DNA of 64,000 nucleotides from Christiangramia crocea. GTDB taxonomy: Bacteria > Bacteroidota > Bacteroidia > Flavobacteriales > Flavobacteriaceae. Of the stretch, positions 43,337-53,625 are shown piece by piece. The notes under the pieces are model-generated. The model was not told the origin of the DNA and did no database searches. It was given only the letters and a program-made list of their open reading frames with translations. The translations under genes were made by a program, and so were the position numbers. The first letter of the stretch is position 1. Each line of letters starts with the position of its first letter. Where the stretch lies: positions 1 to 64,000 of the forward strand of contig NZ_JAJSON010000025.1 of NCBI RefSeq assembly GCF_022410465.1, in the 5' to 3' direction.

Positions 43337-43360
43337 ATTTGATTGTTTTGTTTTGATTGG

Positions 43361-43368
43361 CAAATTTA
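43361..43368 (-). promoter_or_regulatory. Candidate -7 box for the outer-membrane protein gene
   Basis: Minus-strand TAAATTTG matches TAnnTTTG, about 25 bases before the ATG at 43336. A second hit, TACATTTG at 43409-43402, lies further upstream. Neither has a TTG at ideal spacing. Confidence 0.35.
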
Positions 43369-43468
43369 GTGCGATTAGTATTACAAGAACGTCGGCTCTA
43401 GCAAATGTATTGTTAATATTAATTAAAAAACTGTTAAGCCTACTCAAAGAAAACTTATAAATTTGGGT

Positions 43469-46405
43469 ATGAAAAAGAATCAAGCCCTGGAAAAACTTTC
43501 TGGAGAACTTACCGGGAAGTTGTTTTACGATGATCTATGGAGGAGTATATATGCCACCGATGCTTCTGTTTACCGCGAAATTCCACTTGCAGTATGCTAC
43601 CCTGAAAATGAAGAAGATCTAATACTTTTAATAGAGTTCGCTAAAAATTATAATACCTCTTTGATACCCAGAACCGCGGGAACTTCCCTGGCTGGACAAT
43701 GTACCGGAGATGGAATTGTGGTTGATGTTTCAAGGTATTTTACCGATATCATTCAGATACATAATAAGAAAAAAACAGTAACTGTTCAGCCTGGAGTGAT
43801 TCGGGACGATCTTAACCGGCGCCTGCTGAAGCACGGTCTTTTTTTCGGCCCCAATACATCCACCTCAAACAGGTGTATGATAGGAGGAATGGTAGGGAAC
43901 AATTCCAGTGGAACTACCTCGATCAAATATGGAACCACCAGGGATAAGCTTATTTCCCTTAAAGCCATTCTTAGTGATGGCTCCAAGGTGGAGTTCAGAG
44001 AACTAACGGCCGAAGAATACGAGGATAAGTTAAAACTACAGAACCTTGAAGGGGATATCTACCGGAAGATCGATGAGAAACTTCGGGATAAGACCAATCA
44101 GGAAAAGATTAAAAAGAATTATCCGCCTGCCAGTCTTCATAGGAGAAATACAGGCTATGCAATAGATGAGTTGCTTGACTCTGAGGTCTTCGAGGATAGT
44201 TCAAGACATTTCAATTTTTGCCGACTCATTGCCGGTAGTGAAGGTACCCTTGCCTTTATTACTGAGATAACCCTTCAGCTTGATGAGCTGCCTCCTCAAA
44301 ATACGGCTATGGTAGCGGCACATTTTAATAGTATAGATGCCTGTATGCAGGCAGTGGTTCCTGCGATGGAACATTCGCTTTTTACCTGCGAGATGATGGA
44401 TAAGGTGATTCTTGACTGTACCAAGGATAGCCTTATGTATCGAGATAACCGATTTTTTATTGAGGGCGATCCACAGGCTATACTTATGCTAGAACTCAGA
44501 TCTGATTCTGAAGTTGAATTACAAACACGGGTAGATGAATTACTCAAATCCCTGAGAGATTCAGGTCTCGGTTATGCCTATCCTGTACTTTATGATGAGC
44601 AGATAGATCTCGCGCTGGAATTGCGAAAGGCCGGGCTAGGTTTGTTGGGTAATATGAAAGGTGATAAAAAGGCAGTTGCATGTATTGAAGATACAGCCGT
44701 GGCCTTGCCTGTGCTTGCCGATTATATCTCAGATTTCAGTAAAATAATGAAATCCTATGATCAGCAGGCTGTTTATTATGCCCATGCAGGAGCCGGAGAA
44801 ATTCATTTGAGGCCCATTCTTAACCTCAAAAGATCAGAAGAGGTTGCTCTTTTCAGAAATATTACTGCAGACGTTGCAAAGCTTGTAAAAAAATACAATG
44901 GCTCCCTTAGTGGAGAGCATGGTGATGGTCGTGTTAGGGCCGAATTCATCAAACTGATGTATGGTGAGCATTTATACCAGGTCTTGAAAGAAGTGAAACA
45001 GGCTTTTGACCCACATAATATCTTTAACCCGGGTAAGATAGTAGATGCCCCGGCAATGGATACTTCACTAAGGTATGTGCCGGACAGAACCGAGCCTGAT
45101 ATTGAAACACTTATGGACTTCTCAGATGCCGATGGAATCCTTCGGCTTGCGGAGAAATGTAACGGAAGCGGGGATTGCCGGAAATCGGTGGAGGCTGGTG
45201 GCACTATGTGTCCCAGTTACAGGGCTACCAAGGATGAAAAAGACACCACCAGAGCAAGAGCAAATGCCCTGCGTGAATTCTTAACGAATTCAGATAAACC
45301 CAATCGCTTTGATCATCCCGAACTAAAAGAAGTACTGGATCTGTGTATTAGTTGTAAAGGCTGTAAAAGTGAATGTCCCTCGAATGTAGATATGGCCTCC
45401 TTAAAAGCCGAATTTCAGCACCAGTATCACAAGAGTCATAAGCCAAGTTTCAGGGATAAAGCCTTTGCTAATATCACGCAGCATAATGCAAGAGCTGCAA
45501 AGATTCCGGGTATTTCAAGGTTTGTAATGTCCAATTCCTTTACCTCAGGACTTGCTAAAAAAGTGATGGGGGTTGCTAAGGAACGTGAACTTCCCATAGT
45601 GGCCAGGGAGACCTTAAAACAATATTATCTCAAGAACAAAGGGAAATTCGATATTAAAGACAGTATAAAGACAGTCTACTTATTTAATGATGAATTCACT
45701 AATTACCTGGATGTTCAGGTAGGAAAAGATGCGCTTAACCTGCTTGCCAGGCTAAAATACAGAGTTCTTATCATTGATCATCCCGAAAGCGGAAGAAGCC
45801 AGATATCTAAAGGTTTTCTTTCGAATGCCAAACGACTAGCAAACGAAAATATCAGCATTTTTAAAGATCTTATTTCTGAAGATACTTTTCTTCTGGGCGT
45901 TGAGCCTTCAGCAATATTAAGTTTCAGAGATGAATATCTCAGGCTGGCAGATGATAAGGAAGCCGCAAAAAAAATAGCAGCTAACAGCTTTCTGGTAGAG
46001 GAATTTCTAAAACAGGAAATTGCAGAAGGCAATATTAAGAAGGATCAGTTCACACATAAAAGTGCAACGGTGAAGATCCATGCACATTGTCATCAAAAGG
46101 CCCTCTCCAGTGCATCCCGCACCTTTGACATTCTTAATTTTCCGGAAAATTACAAGGTGACGATCATAACTTCGGGCTGTTGTGGTATGGCTGGTTCTTT
46201 TGGGTATGAAAAGGAGCATTACGAGATAAGTATGAGAATTGGGGAGAACTCACTGTTTCCTGCTATCAGAAAGACAGCAAAATCTGTAATCATTTCGGCT
46301 AATGGTACGAGTTGTCGCCACCAGATAAAAGATGGAACTGGTAGAGAGGCACTTCATCCGGTTACTATTCTGAGAAATGCTTTATTAAGCAAACCCAGAA
46401 ACTAA
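43469..46405 (+). CDS. FAD-linked oxidase with C-terminal Fe-S/CCG domains (GlcD-GlcF-like fusion)
   Basis: A 978-residue oxidoreductase. Residues ~30-270 are an FAD-binding PCMH domain (LIPRTAGTSLAGQCTGDGIVVDVS, TSNRCMIGGMVGNNSSGTTS). Residues ~280-540 are the FAD-oxidase C-terminal domain ending AFDPHNIFNPGKI. Then come two Fe-S motifs (CNGSGDCRK...MCPSYRATKDE and CISCKGCKSECPSNVDM) and a CCG region (ITSGCCGMAGSFGYEKEHYE). Such fusions oxidise D-lactate, glycolate or 2-hydroxyglutarate and feed the quinone pool. The ATG at 43469 is preferred over a TTG at 43463. A TAAATTTG box at 43458-43465 lies so close that the mRNA may be nearly leaderless. Confidence 0.92.
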   Translation: MKKNQALEKLSGELTGKLFYDDLWRSIYATDASVYREIPLAVCYPENEEDLILLIEFAKNYNTSLIPRTAGTSLAGQCTGDGIVVDVSRYFTDIIQIHNKKKTVTVQPGVIRDDLNRRLLKHGLFFGPNTSTSNRCMIGGMVGNNSSGTTSIKYGTTRDKLISLKAILSDGSKVEFRELTAEEYEDKLKLQNLEGDIYRKIDEKLRDKTNQEKIKKNYPPASLHRRNTGYAIDELLDSEVFEDSSRHFNFCRLIAGSEGTLAFITEITLQLDELPPQNTAMVAAHFNSIDACMQAVVPAMEHSLFTCEMMDKVILDCTKDSLMYRDNRFFIEGDPQAILMLELRSDSEVELQTRVDELLKSLRDSGLGYAYPVLYDEQIDLALELRKAGLGLLGNMKGDKKAVACIEDTAVALPVLADYISDFSKIMKSYDQQAVYYAHAGAGEIHLRPILNLKRSEEVALFRNITADVAKLVKKYNGSLSGEHGDGRVRAEFIKLMYGEHLYQVLKEVKQAFDPHNIFNPGKIVDAPAMDTSLRYVPDRTEPDIETLMDFSDADGILRLAEKCNGSGDCRKSVEAGGTMCPSYRATKDEKDTTRARANALREFLTNSDKPNRFDHPELKEVLDLCISCKGCKSECPSNVDMASLKAEFQHQYHKSHKPSFRDKAFANITQHNARAAKIPGISRFVMSNSFTSGLAKKVMGVAKERELPIVARETLKQYYLKNKGKFDIKDSIKTVYLFNDEFTNYLDVQVGKDALNLLARLKYRVLIIDHPESGRSQISKGFLSNAKRLANENISIFKDLISEDTFLLGVEPSAILSFRDEYLRLADDKEAAKKIAANSFLVEEFLKQEIAEGNIKKDQFTHKSATVKIHAHCHQKALSSASRTFDILNFPENYKVTIITSGCCGMAGSFGYEKEHYEISMRIGENSLFPAIRKTAKSVIISANGTSCRHQIKDGTGREALHPVTILRNALLSKPRN

Positions 46406-46504
46406 TTTTTTGTTAATGCTTCTTAAAAATCCTTTCAGGCTCTCTTTAAATACTAAATTTAACGCAAGTCAATAATGAGGAAAAACAGAGGTTAATAAGT
46501 TCGG

Positions 46505-48058
46505 ATGGATAAAGATCTACGGATTAAAGAATTAGAGCGGGAGTTGGCGGAAAATAAGGAGCAAACAGAGTCGTTGGAAAAGCAGGTTTGCTCTTATGAA
46601 GAATCCAGTGCCAATCTAAAGGAAGAGATCTATCAACTTAAAGACTTTTTATATTCATCTACTGCCCAGATCGCTTTTCTAAAAGGTCCCGATTACAGGA
46701 TTGAGTTCGCAAACAAATCTGTAATCAAGGTCTGGGGAAAGGGAGATGATGTAGTTGGCAAACCTCTTTTTGATGTTATTCCCGAGGTTCGTGATCAGGG
46801 AATAGAAGATTATCTCAACAAGGTTTATAATAGTGGCGAGCCATATCATGCCCGGGCTTTGCCTGTGGAGCATAATATTAATGGTGAAATGGTGAAATCG
46901 TATTTCGATTTTTCATATATGCCACATTATAATTCAGACGGAAAGATAGTAGGCGTAGATATTATTGCCCAGGATGTTACACAGCAGGCAATGCTTCATC
47001 AAAAGGTCAGGAAAAGCGAGAAGGAATTTCGCGGGCTGGTAGATTTTATGCCTCACAAAATTAGTATAGCCGATGCAGAAGGCAATTCGGTATTCTATAA
47101 TAAGAGCTGGCTGGATTATACCGGGATGACGATGGATGAGTTTTTAGATAGTCACTGGACTCAAATCATCCATCCTGAACATGTCGAAAAGGTTGAACAG
47201 GAATTAGCAGAATGTTTAGAAAAAGGAAAAGACCTTGATATAGAACTTAAAATAAAAGATAAGAACGGTGATTATAAATGGCATCTATGCAGGGCTATTG
47301 CCATGAAAGATGATGGGATAACCACCTCATGGATTAGTTCCAGCACCCAGATCCAAAAACTTAAGGAAGAGGAGCAGCGAAAGGAAGACTTCCTTAAACT
47401 CGTAAGCCATGAATTAAAAACACCGGTTACTTCTATAAAGGGTTATGTCCAGCTTTTACAATCCATTCTAAATAGCGAAAAAGATAACATCACAAAGCCA
47501 TATTTACATCGTATTGAAGACCAGATAGAGAGGCTTATCAGGCTAATTTCCGAAATGCTGGATCTTTCCAGAATTGAACAGAACGAGCTTGAACTTCATA
47601 CAGAGGAATTCAGTCTTAACGAACATGTAGAGAATATAATTGAAGATATATTCCACACTAATAAGGATATCCAGATAGAGCTGGAGCATTTATGTAAATG
47701 CGATATAGTTGCTGATAAAGACAGGATAGGGCAGGTGATTATTAATTTTATTACCAATGCCTTAAAATATTCTATGGATGCCAAACGGGTTTTGGTAAAG
47801 GTCTTTTATGAAAATGAAAATCATGTGGCTGTGAGCGTTAAAGATTTTGGGATCGGGATAGAGAAAAAGGATCTTAACCGGATCTTTAAGCGTTTCTATA
47901 GGGTATCGGCTAAAAATGAAGAGACCTATGCTGGATTTGGAATAGGCCTGTACCTTTCCAACGAAATTATAGAACGACATAATGGAAAAATACTTGTGGA
48001 CAGTGAACCGGGTGAGGGATCACAATTCACCTTTATCTTACCCCTAAATCAAAACTAG
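46505..48058 (+). CDS. PAS-domain sensor histidine kinase, soluble
   Basis: A 517-residue kinase without membrane segments. An N-terminal coiled coil (~5-45) precedes two PAS domains (~55-165 and ~175-290). HisKA follows, with phosphoacceptor His302 in LVSHELKTPVTS. HATPase_c comprises N-box VIINFITNALKYS, G1 VKDFGIGIEKKD, F-box and G2 GFGIGLYLSNEI. Signals are therefore cytoplasmic. It is followed by a single-domain response regulator 3 bases later, forming a probable pair. Confidence 0.93.
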   Translation: MDKDLRIKELERELAENKEQTESLEKQVCSYEESSANLKEEIYQLKDFLYSSTAQIAFLKGPDYRIEFANKSVIKVWGKGDDVVGKPLFDVIPEVRDQGIEDYLNKVYNSGEPYHARALPVEHNINGEMVKSYFDFSYMPHYNSDGKIVGVDIIAQDVTQQAMLHQKVRKSEKEFRGLVDFMPHKISIADAEGNSVFYNKSWLDYTGMTMDEFLDSHWTQIIHPEHVEKVEQELAECLEKGKDLDIELKIKDKNGDYKWHLCRAIAMKDDGITTSWISSSTQIQKLKEEEQRKEDFLKLVSHELKTPVTSIKGYVQLLQSILNSEKDNITKPYLHRIEDQIERLIRLISEMLDLSRIEQNELELHTEEFSLNEHVENIIEDIFHTNKDIQIELEHLCKCDIVADKDRIGQVIINFITNALKYSMDAKRVLVKVFYENENHVAVSVKDFGIGIEKKDLNRIFKRFYRVSAKNEETYAGFGIGLYLSNEIIERHNGKILVDSEPGEGSQFTFILPLNQN

Positions 48059-48061
48059 ATT

Positions 48062-48439
48062 ATGGCAAAAATACTGATTGTAGACGATGACCAGACAATA
48101 GGTTTCATGCTGAAGGATATTCTTGAATTCAGCGGTCATGAAGTGACCGTATCCCAACAGCCCAGGAAAACCAAGGAGAATATTCTAAAACACAATATCG
48201 AGCTTGTGCTGCTTGATAAACTGATCTCCGGGGTAGACGGCACCGATGTTTGTGCTGAACTAAGGGAGGATGAAGAAGTGGCAAAGATTCCCATCATAAT
48301 GATGTCTGCACTTCATAATGTTGGAGAGGTCTGTAAATCGGCGGGAGCCACCGAATTTATCTCCAAACCGTTCGATATGGAAACTTTAATTTCCAAGACA
48401 AACGAGATCCTGGAAAAGCATAATAATAAAACCAGCTAA
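48062..48439 (+). CDS. Single-domain response regulator (receiver only)
   Basis: A 125-residue CheY-like receiver with acidic pocket D8-D9-D10, phosphoacceptor Asp52 in LVLLDKLISG, and the conserved Lys near 104 in EFISKPFD. There is no DNA-binding or enzymatic output domain, so it must act by protein interaction or in a phosphorelay. Adjacent to the soluble PAS kinase and probably its partner. Confidence 0.93.
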   Translation: MAKILIVDDDQTIGFMLKDILEFSGHEVTVSQQPRKTKENILKHNIELVLLDKLISGVDGTDVCAELREDEEVAKIPIIMMSALHNVGEVCKSAGATEFISKPFDMETLISKTNEILEKHNNKTS

Positions 48440-48571
48440 TCTATCTTGAGGTTATAATACCTGGTAATAAAATGAATCCGATTCCGGGTGAGCTTTTGCA
48501 TTTTGATATGTGGAGTCTTTGTAATTCTAACATTAAATAGAATTCCATTTTCAAATATGTTCTTAAAAAAT

Positions 48572-48579
48572 TACATTTG
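48572..48579 (+). promoter_or_regulatory. Candidate -7 box for aroC
   Basis: TACATTTG matches TAnnTTTG and implies a start near 48586, nine bases before the ATG at 48595. That supports 48595 rather than an upstream TTG at 48577 as the aroC start. Confidence 0.45.
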
Positions 48580-48594
48580 TTCAAAAAGCTGCTA

Positions 48595-49659
48595 ATGCCC
48601 GGAAATTCCTTTGGTAAATTATTTAAAATAACCACCTTCGGTGAGTCACATGGAGTGGCTATAGGTGGTGTGATAGACGGCTGTCCTGCCGGTCTTGAAA
48701 TAGATGTAGAAAGTGTTCAGAACGATCTTGACAGAAGACGTCCGGGCCAGTCGGCCATCGTTACCCAGCGCAAAGAACCCGATAGTGTGGAATTTCTTTC
48801 CGGAATCTTTGAAGGTAAAACTACTGGCACCCCTATTGGTTTCATAATTAAAAATGCCAATCAGAAATCCAAGGATTATTCTCATATCAAGGATACCTAC
48901 CGGCCTTCGCATGCAGATTATACCTATGACGAAAAATATGGGGTAAGAGATTATCGCGGGGGAGGAAGGTCTTCGGCCAGGGAAACGGCCTGCAGAGTGG
49001 TTGCAGGAAGTATCGCTAAGCAGATACTTCAGAATGTGGAGATCAGGGCCTTTGTATCTTCAGTTGGAAAAATAGAACTTAACAAGGATATTTCAGAACT
49101 TGACTTTTCAGAAACAGAGAAAAATCCGGTGCGCTGCCCTGATGCTAAAATAGCTTCAGAAATGGAAGCTTATATTAAAGAAATCAGGGCCGATGGTGAT
49201 ACGGTGGGAGGAACTGTGCAATGCGTTATAAAAAATGTTCCAAAAGGTCTGGGAGAACCTGTTTTTGATAAACTACATGCCGAACTTGGAAAAGCGATGC
49301 TTTCCATAAATGCTGTTAAAGGATTTGAATATGGCAGTGGGTTTGAAGGGACCAAAATGAGAGGAAGCGAGCATAATGACATGTTCAACAAAGATGGTTC
49401 TACAAAGACCAATTTGAGTGGTGGTATACAGGGTGGTATCTCCAATGGAATGGACATCTACTTTAAAGTGGCATTTAAACCTGTAGCTACACTTATGCAA
49501 AAGCAAACTACCATCAATTCCAGCGGAGATGAAGTGGAAATGCAGGGCAAAGGCCGCCATGATCCCTGTGTGGTCCCAAGGGCTGTTCCTATTGTGGAAT
49601 CTATGGCCGCACTTGTTCTTGCCGATTATTTCCTTCAGAATAAATCATCAAAAATTTAA
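48595..49659 (+). CDS. aroC: Chorismate synthase
   Basis: A 354-residue FMN-dependent enzyme making chorismate from EPSP. Seen: [23 protein letters not shown] (N-terminal motif), [48 protein letters not shown] and the C-terminal [16 protein letters not shown]. Length and both signatures are normal. The ATG at 48595 is chosen by family alignment and promoter position. A DAACS symporter follows 17 bases later. Confidence 0.97.
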   Translation: MPGNSFGKLFKITTFGESHGVAIGGVIDGCPAGLEIDVESVQNDLDRRRPGQSAIVTQRKEPDSVEFLSGIFEGKTTGTPIGFIIKNANQKSKDYSHIKDTYRPSHADYTYDEKYGVRDYRGGGRSSARETACRVVAGSIAKQILQNVEIRAFVSSVGKIELNKDISELDFSETEKNPVRCPDAKIASEMEAYIKEIRADGDTVGGTVQCVIKNVPKGLGEPVFDKLHAELGKAMLSINAVKGFEYGSGFEGTKMRGSEHNDMFNKDGSTKTNLSGGIQGGISNGMDIYFKVAFKPVATLMQKQTTINSSGDEVEMQGKGRHDPCVVPRAVPIVESMAALVLADYFLQNKSSKI

Positions 49660-49676
49660 TTTAGAAAACCGATAAA

Positions 49677-51011
49677 ATGAAAAAACTCGCACTGCATTGG
49701 CAGATTTTATTAGGAATGCTTGCCGGGGTGATCTTCGCTCTTATTATGACCAATTTTAGCTGGGGAGCAGAATTCGTAGGTGACTGGATCAAACCTTTTG
49801 GTAACATTTTTATAAATGCTTTAAAACTCATTGCAGTGCCCTTGATCCTGGCTTCCCTAATCAAAGGGATCTCAGATCTTAAAGATATTTCCAAACTATC
49901 CAAGATGGGAACCCGGACTATAGCCACTTATATCGTTACTACGGTTATAGCTGTTTCCATAGGGCTGGTGCTTGTAAATATTATCGGGCCGGGAAGAACA
50001 ATTTCAGAAGAAACCAGAAGTGACCTTATCGCGAGTTATGAAGGTGATGCTTCGGTAAGGATATCTGACGCTCAGAAACAAAAGGATGCAGGGCCATTAC
50101 AGGCTCTGGAAGACCTTGTGCCGAGTAATATCTTTGGCGCAGCCAGTGATAATGGAAATATGCTTCAGGTTATCTTTTTTGCCATTTTCTTTGGTCTTGG
50201 TTTGATTCTTATTCCTGAAAAAACAGCTAAACCTGTGAAAGACTTCTTTGACGGTTTCAATGAGGTAATACTCAAACTTATCGATCTTATAATGCTTACC
50301 GCACCTTATGGTGTTTTTGCACTTCTTGCCGCCCTTGTAGTGGAATCGCCCAGCACCGATCTTTTTGCTGCACTGGCAATGTATGCGATTACGGTATTAG
50401 CAGGACTGGCACTGATGATTGGAGTATATGTCCTGTTGGTCTGGATTTTCACAAAGAATAAACCTTCTTTCTTTATAAATGGAATAGCCCCGGCACAACT
50501 ACTTGCTTTTTCCACCAGTTCCAGTGCCGCAACACTGCCTGTTACTATGGAAAGGGTAGAGGAACATATGGGTGTGCATAAAGAAGTCACCAGTTTTGTG
50601 TTACCGATAGGAGCTACCATAAATATGGACGGAACCAGTCTTTATCAGGCTGTTGCCGCGGTATTTATCGCTCAGGCTTTTGGGATGGATCTTACTATTG
50701 GAGCACAGCTGGGTATCATTATGACAGCAACCCTGGCTTCTATTGGCTCCGCAGCTGTACCCGGAGCAGGTATGGTGATGCTTGTGATCGTTCTGGCCCA
50801 GGCTGGTATTCCTGAAGCCGGACTTGCTTTGATCTTTGCAGTAGACAGGCCTCTAGATATGTGTAGGACCACGGTGAACGTTACCGGGGATGCCGCTGTA
50901 TCTCTTATGGTAGCGAAGTCGGTTGACATGATGGGCCCTCCAAATGTGAAGGAATGGGACGATGATTACCATCCCGAAGCGGAAACTGTTTCGGAAACTG
51001 AAAAAGTTTAA
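49677..51011 (+). CDS. Dicarboxylate/amino acid:cation symporter (DAACS)
   Basis: A 444-residue polytopic transporter of the glutamate/aspartate-C4-dicarboxylate family. Seen: the serine-rich LAFSTSSSAATLPVTME re-entrant loop, GATINMDGTSLYQAVAAVFIAQAFG (substrate/cation site) and DRPLDMCRTTVNVTGDAAV. The SSSAAT/NMDGT/DMCRTTVN set is common to this family; Arg in DMCRTTVN points to acidic substrates such as glutamate, aspartate or succinate. The stop TAA overlaps the stop of the convergent DCC gene. Confidence 0.93.
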   Translation: MKKLALHWQILLGMLAGVIFALIMTNFSWGAEFVGDWIKPFGNIFINALKLIAVPLILASLIKGISDLKDISKLSKMGTRTIATYIVTTVIAVSIGLVLVNIIGPGRTISEETRSDLIASYEGDASVRISDAQKQKDAGPLQALEDLVPSNIFGAASDNGNMLQVIFFAIFFGLGLILIPEKTAKPVKDFFDGFNEVILKLIDLIMLTAPYGVFALLAALVVESPSTDLFAALAMYAITVLAGLALMIGVYVLLVWIFTKNKPSFFINGIAPAQLLAFSTSSSAATLPVTMERVEEHMGVHKEVTSFVLPIGATINMDGTSLYQAVAAVFIAQAFGMDLTIGAQLGIIMTATLASIGSAAVPGAGMVMLVIVLAQAGIPEAGLALIFAVDRPLDMCRTTVNVTGDAAVSLMVAKSVDMMGPPNVKEWDDDYHPEAETVSETEKV

Positions 51012-51424
51012 TTCAGAAATTTAGATTTTAGTTCGGGAGTTGGGATCATACATTCGTCCTTTTTCCCGAACCACTTATAACGGTTCTTTGCTATAAGATC
51101 ATAAATCAGATCCCTGAATCCCTCTGGTAGTCCAAGGAAATTCTTTAGCAATGAATATCCTCCTGAAAGATCTCTTGAGATCTCCAGAGCAGCTGTAGAT
51201 TTTCGATAGTAAGCCACTCCGGGTTCTATAAGCATGATAGAATCTATTTCGTCTGGATCCAGACCGCGTTCTTCTACAAGCTTTCTTCCGGATTCACTCT
51301 GTAGCGATGCAAACCTGAAAACATCTTTTTTATCATGTTTTATGATAAACTGGACTGCTCCATTACAAAGGTTGCAAACTCCGTCGAACAACACTATCTT
51401 TTTATTTTCAGGTAACTGATACAT
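51008..51424 (-). CDS. DCC-family thiol-disulfide oxidoreductase (DUF393)
   Basis: A 138-residue protein with the N-terminal DxxCxxC motif (VLFDGVCNLCNGAVQFIIKHD) that names the family and is thought to form a redox-active pair. It also has FASLQSESGRKLVEE and a C-terminal DLIYDLIAKNRYKWFG. Substrate unknown. The ATG at 51424 sits 5 bases after the mutS2 stop; an earlier ATG at 51451 would overlap mutS2. Convergent with the symporter. Confidence 0.88.
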   Translation of the reverse strand: MYQLPENKKIVLFDGVCNLCNGAVQFIIKHDKKDVFRFASLQSESGRKLVEERGLDPDEIDSIMLIEPGVAYYRKSTAALEISRDLSGGYSLLKNFLGLPEGFRDLIYDLIAKNRYKWFGKKDECMIPTPELKSKFLN

Positions 51425-51428
51425 ATTT

Positions 51429-53612
51429 CTATTTTTTTGCAGCCTGTACAAGTTCCAGTTGCTCCAGACCTACAGAGGTGGTGAACATCCCATAATTAAC
51501 AATAGCTTTGCCTTTTTCTATACTATCTATAGATCCTACAGCTTTCCCGTCTTCGAGTCGTACCCTGTCTCCGACCTTTAGTTTTGCTTTTGGCTTATTA
51601 GCTTCCTGTTTTTTGATCTCTTCTTCTTTCTTTTTTTCCTCTTTTTTCTTCTGTCTTATTGGCTGTATCTTTTTCTGGACTTCCTGTTTTACCTGGCGTT
51701 CTTTAGCCTTTCTTGCTTGCAGTTTCTTTTTGTCTTCCTTTTTTCTTTTGGAATTCTCTATTTCAACCATTTTCAGGAATTCACCTATCAGTTCACGTTT
51801 TTGCTTATCGTTAAAATATTTTTCGCTTAGGTCATTTACTTTCTGCCCGAGATATATGAGGCGCTGATTGGTATCATAAAGTTCCTGATAGCTTTCCAGC
51901 TTTTGCTGGACCTTTGCATTGATCTCCGCAAGCTTTTCTTTTTGCTCCGCAGCTTTTTCTTCCCTGGTCTTAAGCGAATCTGTAGTTTTTCTAAGTTCAG
52001 ACCGTTCTTTTTGAAGCTTCGCAATACTTCTGTCAAACCTTATCTTGCCGCGTTCTACTTTCTTTTTAGAACGGTTTATCAGGCTGTAAGGGATTCCGTT
52101 TTTCTGAGCTACCTCAAAAGTAAAGGAACTCCCAGCTTCTCCTACCAGCAATTTATAGACCGGTTCAAGGCTTTTGCTATCGAATAGCATATTGGCATTG
52201 CTCATATCCGGCAGTTCGTTGGCCAGCTTTTTAAGATTAGCATAATGAGTGGTCAATATTCCATAGGAGCCTTTTTCATAAAATACCTCCAGGAAGGTTT
52301 CTGCCAGGGCACCTCCAAGCTCAGGATCACTTCCGGTTCCAAATTCATCGATAAGGAAAAGGGTTTTATCATCACATTTCCGAAGAAAATAATTCATGTT
52401 CTTCAGCCTGTAACTATAAGTGCTCAGGTGATTCTCTATCGATTGGTTATCCCCAATGTCGGTCAATACTTTATTGAAAAGACATACCCTGCTGTATTCA
52501 TGAACCGGGATCAGGATCCCACTTTGAAGCATCACCTGGAGCAGCCCCACGGTCTTTAAAGTAATGCTTTTCCCTCCTGCATTAGGACCTGAAATTACGA
52601 TAATACGATTATCAGGAGCCAGTTCTATGCTTTGGGGAAAGGTCTTTTCCCCTTTTTTCTTATTGTTCAGATAGAGGAGGGGATGGTAGGCTTCCTTTAA
52701 TTGCAGTTCTCTTTCCCTGGTGATCTTTGGAAGTACACCGTTAATTTTCTCTGCATACTTGGATTTAGCAGCAATAACATCAATATCGCTCAGTAAATCC
52801 TGATATTCGATCAGGATCTCCCGGTAAGGACGTGCAAATTCAGTTAACTCCTTTAAGATCCTTTTTATTTCTTCTTTCTCTTCGTACTCCAGGTTATTCA
52901 GTTCACGCGTATACCGGTAAGTAGCTTCAGGCTGAATATATACGATACTTCCTGTCTTGGAATTACCCATTATCCCACCTTTTACTTTTCGGCGATGCAT
53001 TGCCTTTACCGCAAGTACCCGAACGTTCTCCACCACACTTTCCTTAATCTCGTCAAGATAGCCATAGGACTGGTAGGAGGTGAGCGCTGAATTAAAACTT
53101 GAATTTATTTTTCCTTTTACAGAATTTATGGAACGTCTGAGCTCCTGTAAGAGGGGAGAGGCATCATCCTTCATTTCTCCAAACCTGTCGATAATGGCAT
53201 TTATCTTATTGGCAAGGCTTAGGTCAAATTCAATATGAGAAACCGTTTCAGACAATGCAGGATATTGTTCTGCATATTTCTGAAAATATTTTAGATGAGA
53301 ATTTACCGTTTCTGTGATGGATGCTATCTTCCTGAAGCCTGAGATCTCTACAACCGAACCTTCTATTCCCAGTAATTTGATTTCCGGCTGAATGGAATCA
53401 AAGCCGTGATTTGGAATAGGCTGGTCCCTGGTCTTTGAATTGAAATATTCATTGGTCTGGTTAAGACCAAAGACCGTTTTTTTATAATTTGGATAAGGTT
53501 GAATATTCAGAGCTTTTTCCTTTCCCTGGCCGGTAATGCAAAATTCACTTATCTGTTCACACACCACCGGAAACTCAAGATCTTCAAGACTTCTCGAACT
53601 AATTTTAATCAT
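51429..53612 (-). CDS. MutS2-like DNA mismatch/recombination protein lacking the Smr domain
   Basis: A 727-residue MutS2-family ATPase. Walker A GPNAGGKSITLKT near residue 340, Walker B FLIDEFGTGSDPELGGAL and signature TTHYANLKKLA are intact. A coiled-coil-rich tail (~525-680) is extremely Lys/Glu-rich. The last ~50 residues are a KOW/SH3-like segment (KVGDRVRLEDGKAVGSI). Usual MutS2 proteins end with an Smr nuclease domain of about 80 residues, which is absent here. It may therefore bind but not cut branched DNA or collided ribosomes. Divergent from ung. Confidence 0.88.
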   Translation of the reverse strand: MIKISSRSLEDLEFPVVCEQISEFCITGQGKEKALNIQPYPNYKKTVFGLNQTNEYFNSKTRDQPIPNHGFDSIQPEIKLLGIEGSVVEISGFRKIASITETVNSHLKYFQKYAEQYPALSETVSHIEFDLSLANKINAIIDRFGEMKDDASPLLQELRRSINSVKGKINSSFNSALTSYQSYGYLDEIKESVVENVRVLAVKAMHRRKVKGGIMGNSKTGSIVYIQPEATYRYTRELNNLEYEEKEEIKRILKELTEFARPYREILIEYQDLLSDIDVIAAKSKYAEKINGVLPKITRERELQLKEAYHPLLYLNNKKKGEKTFPQSIELAPDNRIIVISGPNAGGKSITLKTVGLLQVMLQSGILIPVHEYSRVCLFNKVLTDIGDNQSIENHLSTYSYRLKNMNYFLRKCDDKTLFLIDEFGTGSDPELGGALAETFLEVFYEKGSYGILTTHYANLKKLANELPDMSNANMLFDSKSLEPVYKLLVGEAGSSFTFEVAQKNGIPYSLINRSKKKVERGKIRFDRSIAKLQKERSELRKTTDSLKTREEKAAEQKEKLAEINAKVQQKLESYQELYDTNQRLIYLGQKVNDLSEKYFNDKQKRELIGEFLKMVEIENSKRKKEDKKKLQARKAKERQVKQEVQKKIQPIRQKKKEEKKKEEEIKKQEANKPKAKLKVGDRVRLEDGKAVGSIDSIEKGKAIVNYGMFTTSVGLEQLELVQAAKK

Positions 53613-53625
53613 ATCAATTTTTCCC

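Noticed and set aside
48440-48474. AGGT...ACCT hairpin after the response regulator as terminator
   Set aside because: The stem is only four bases and no T-run follows.
48577-48594. Upstream TTG start for aroC
   Set aside because: The extra residues are absent in the family and the candidate -7 box overlaps them.
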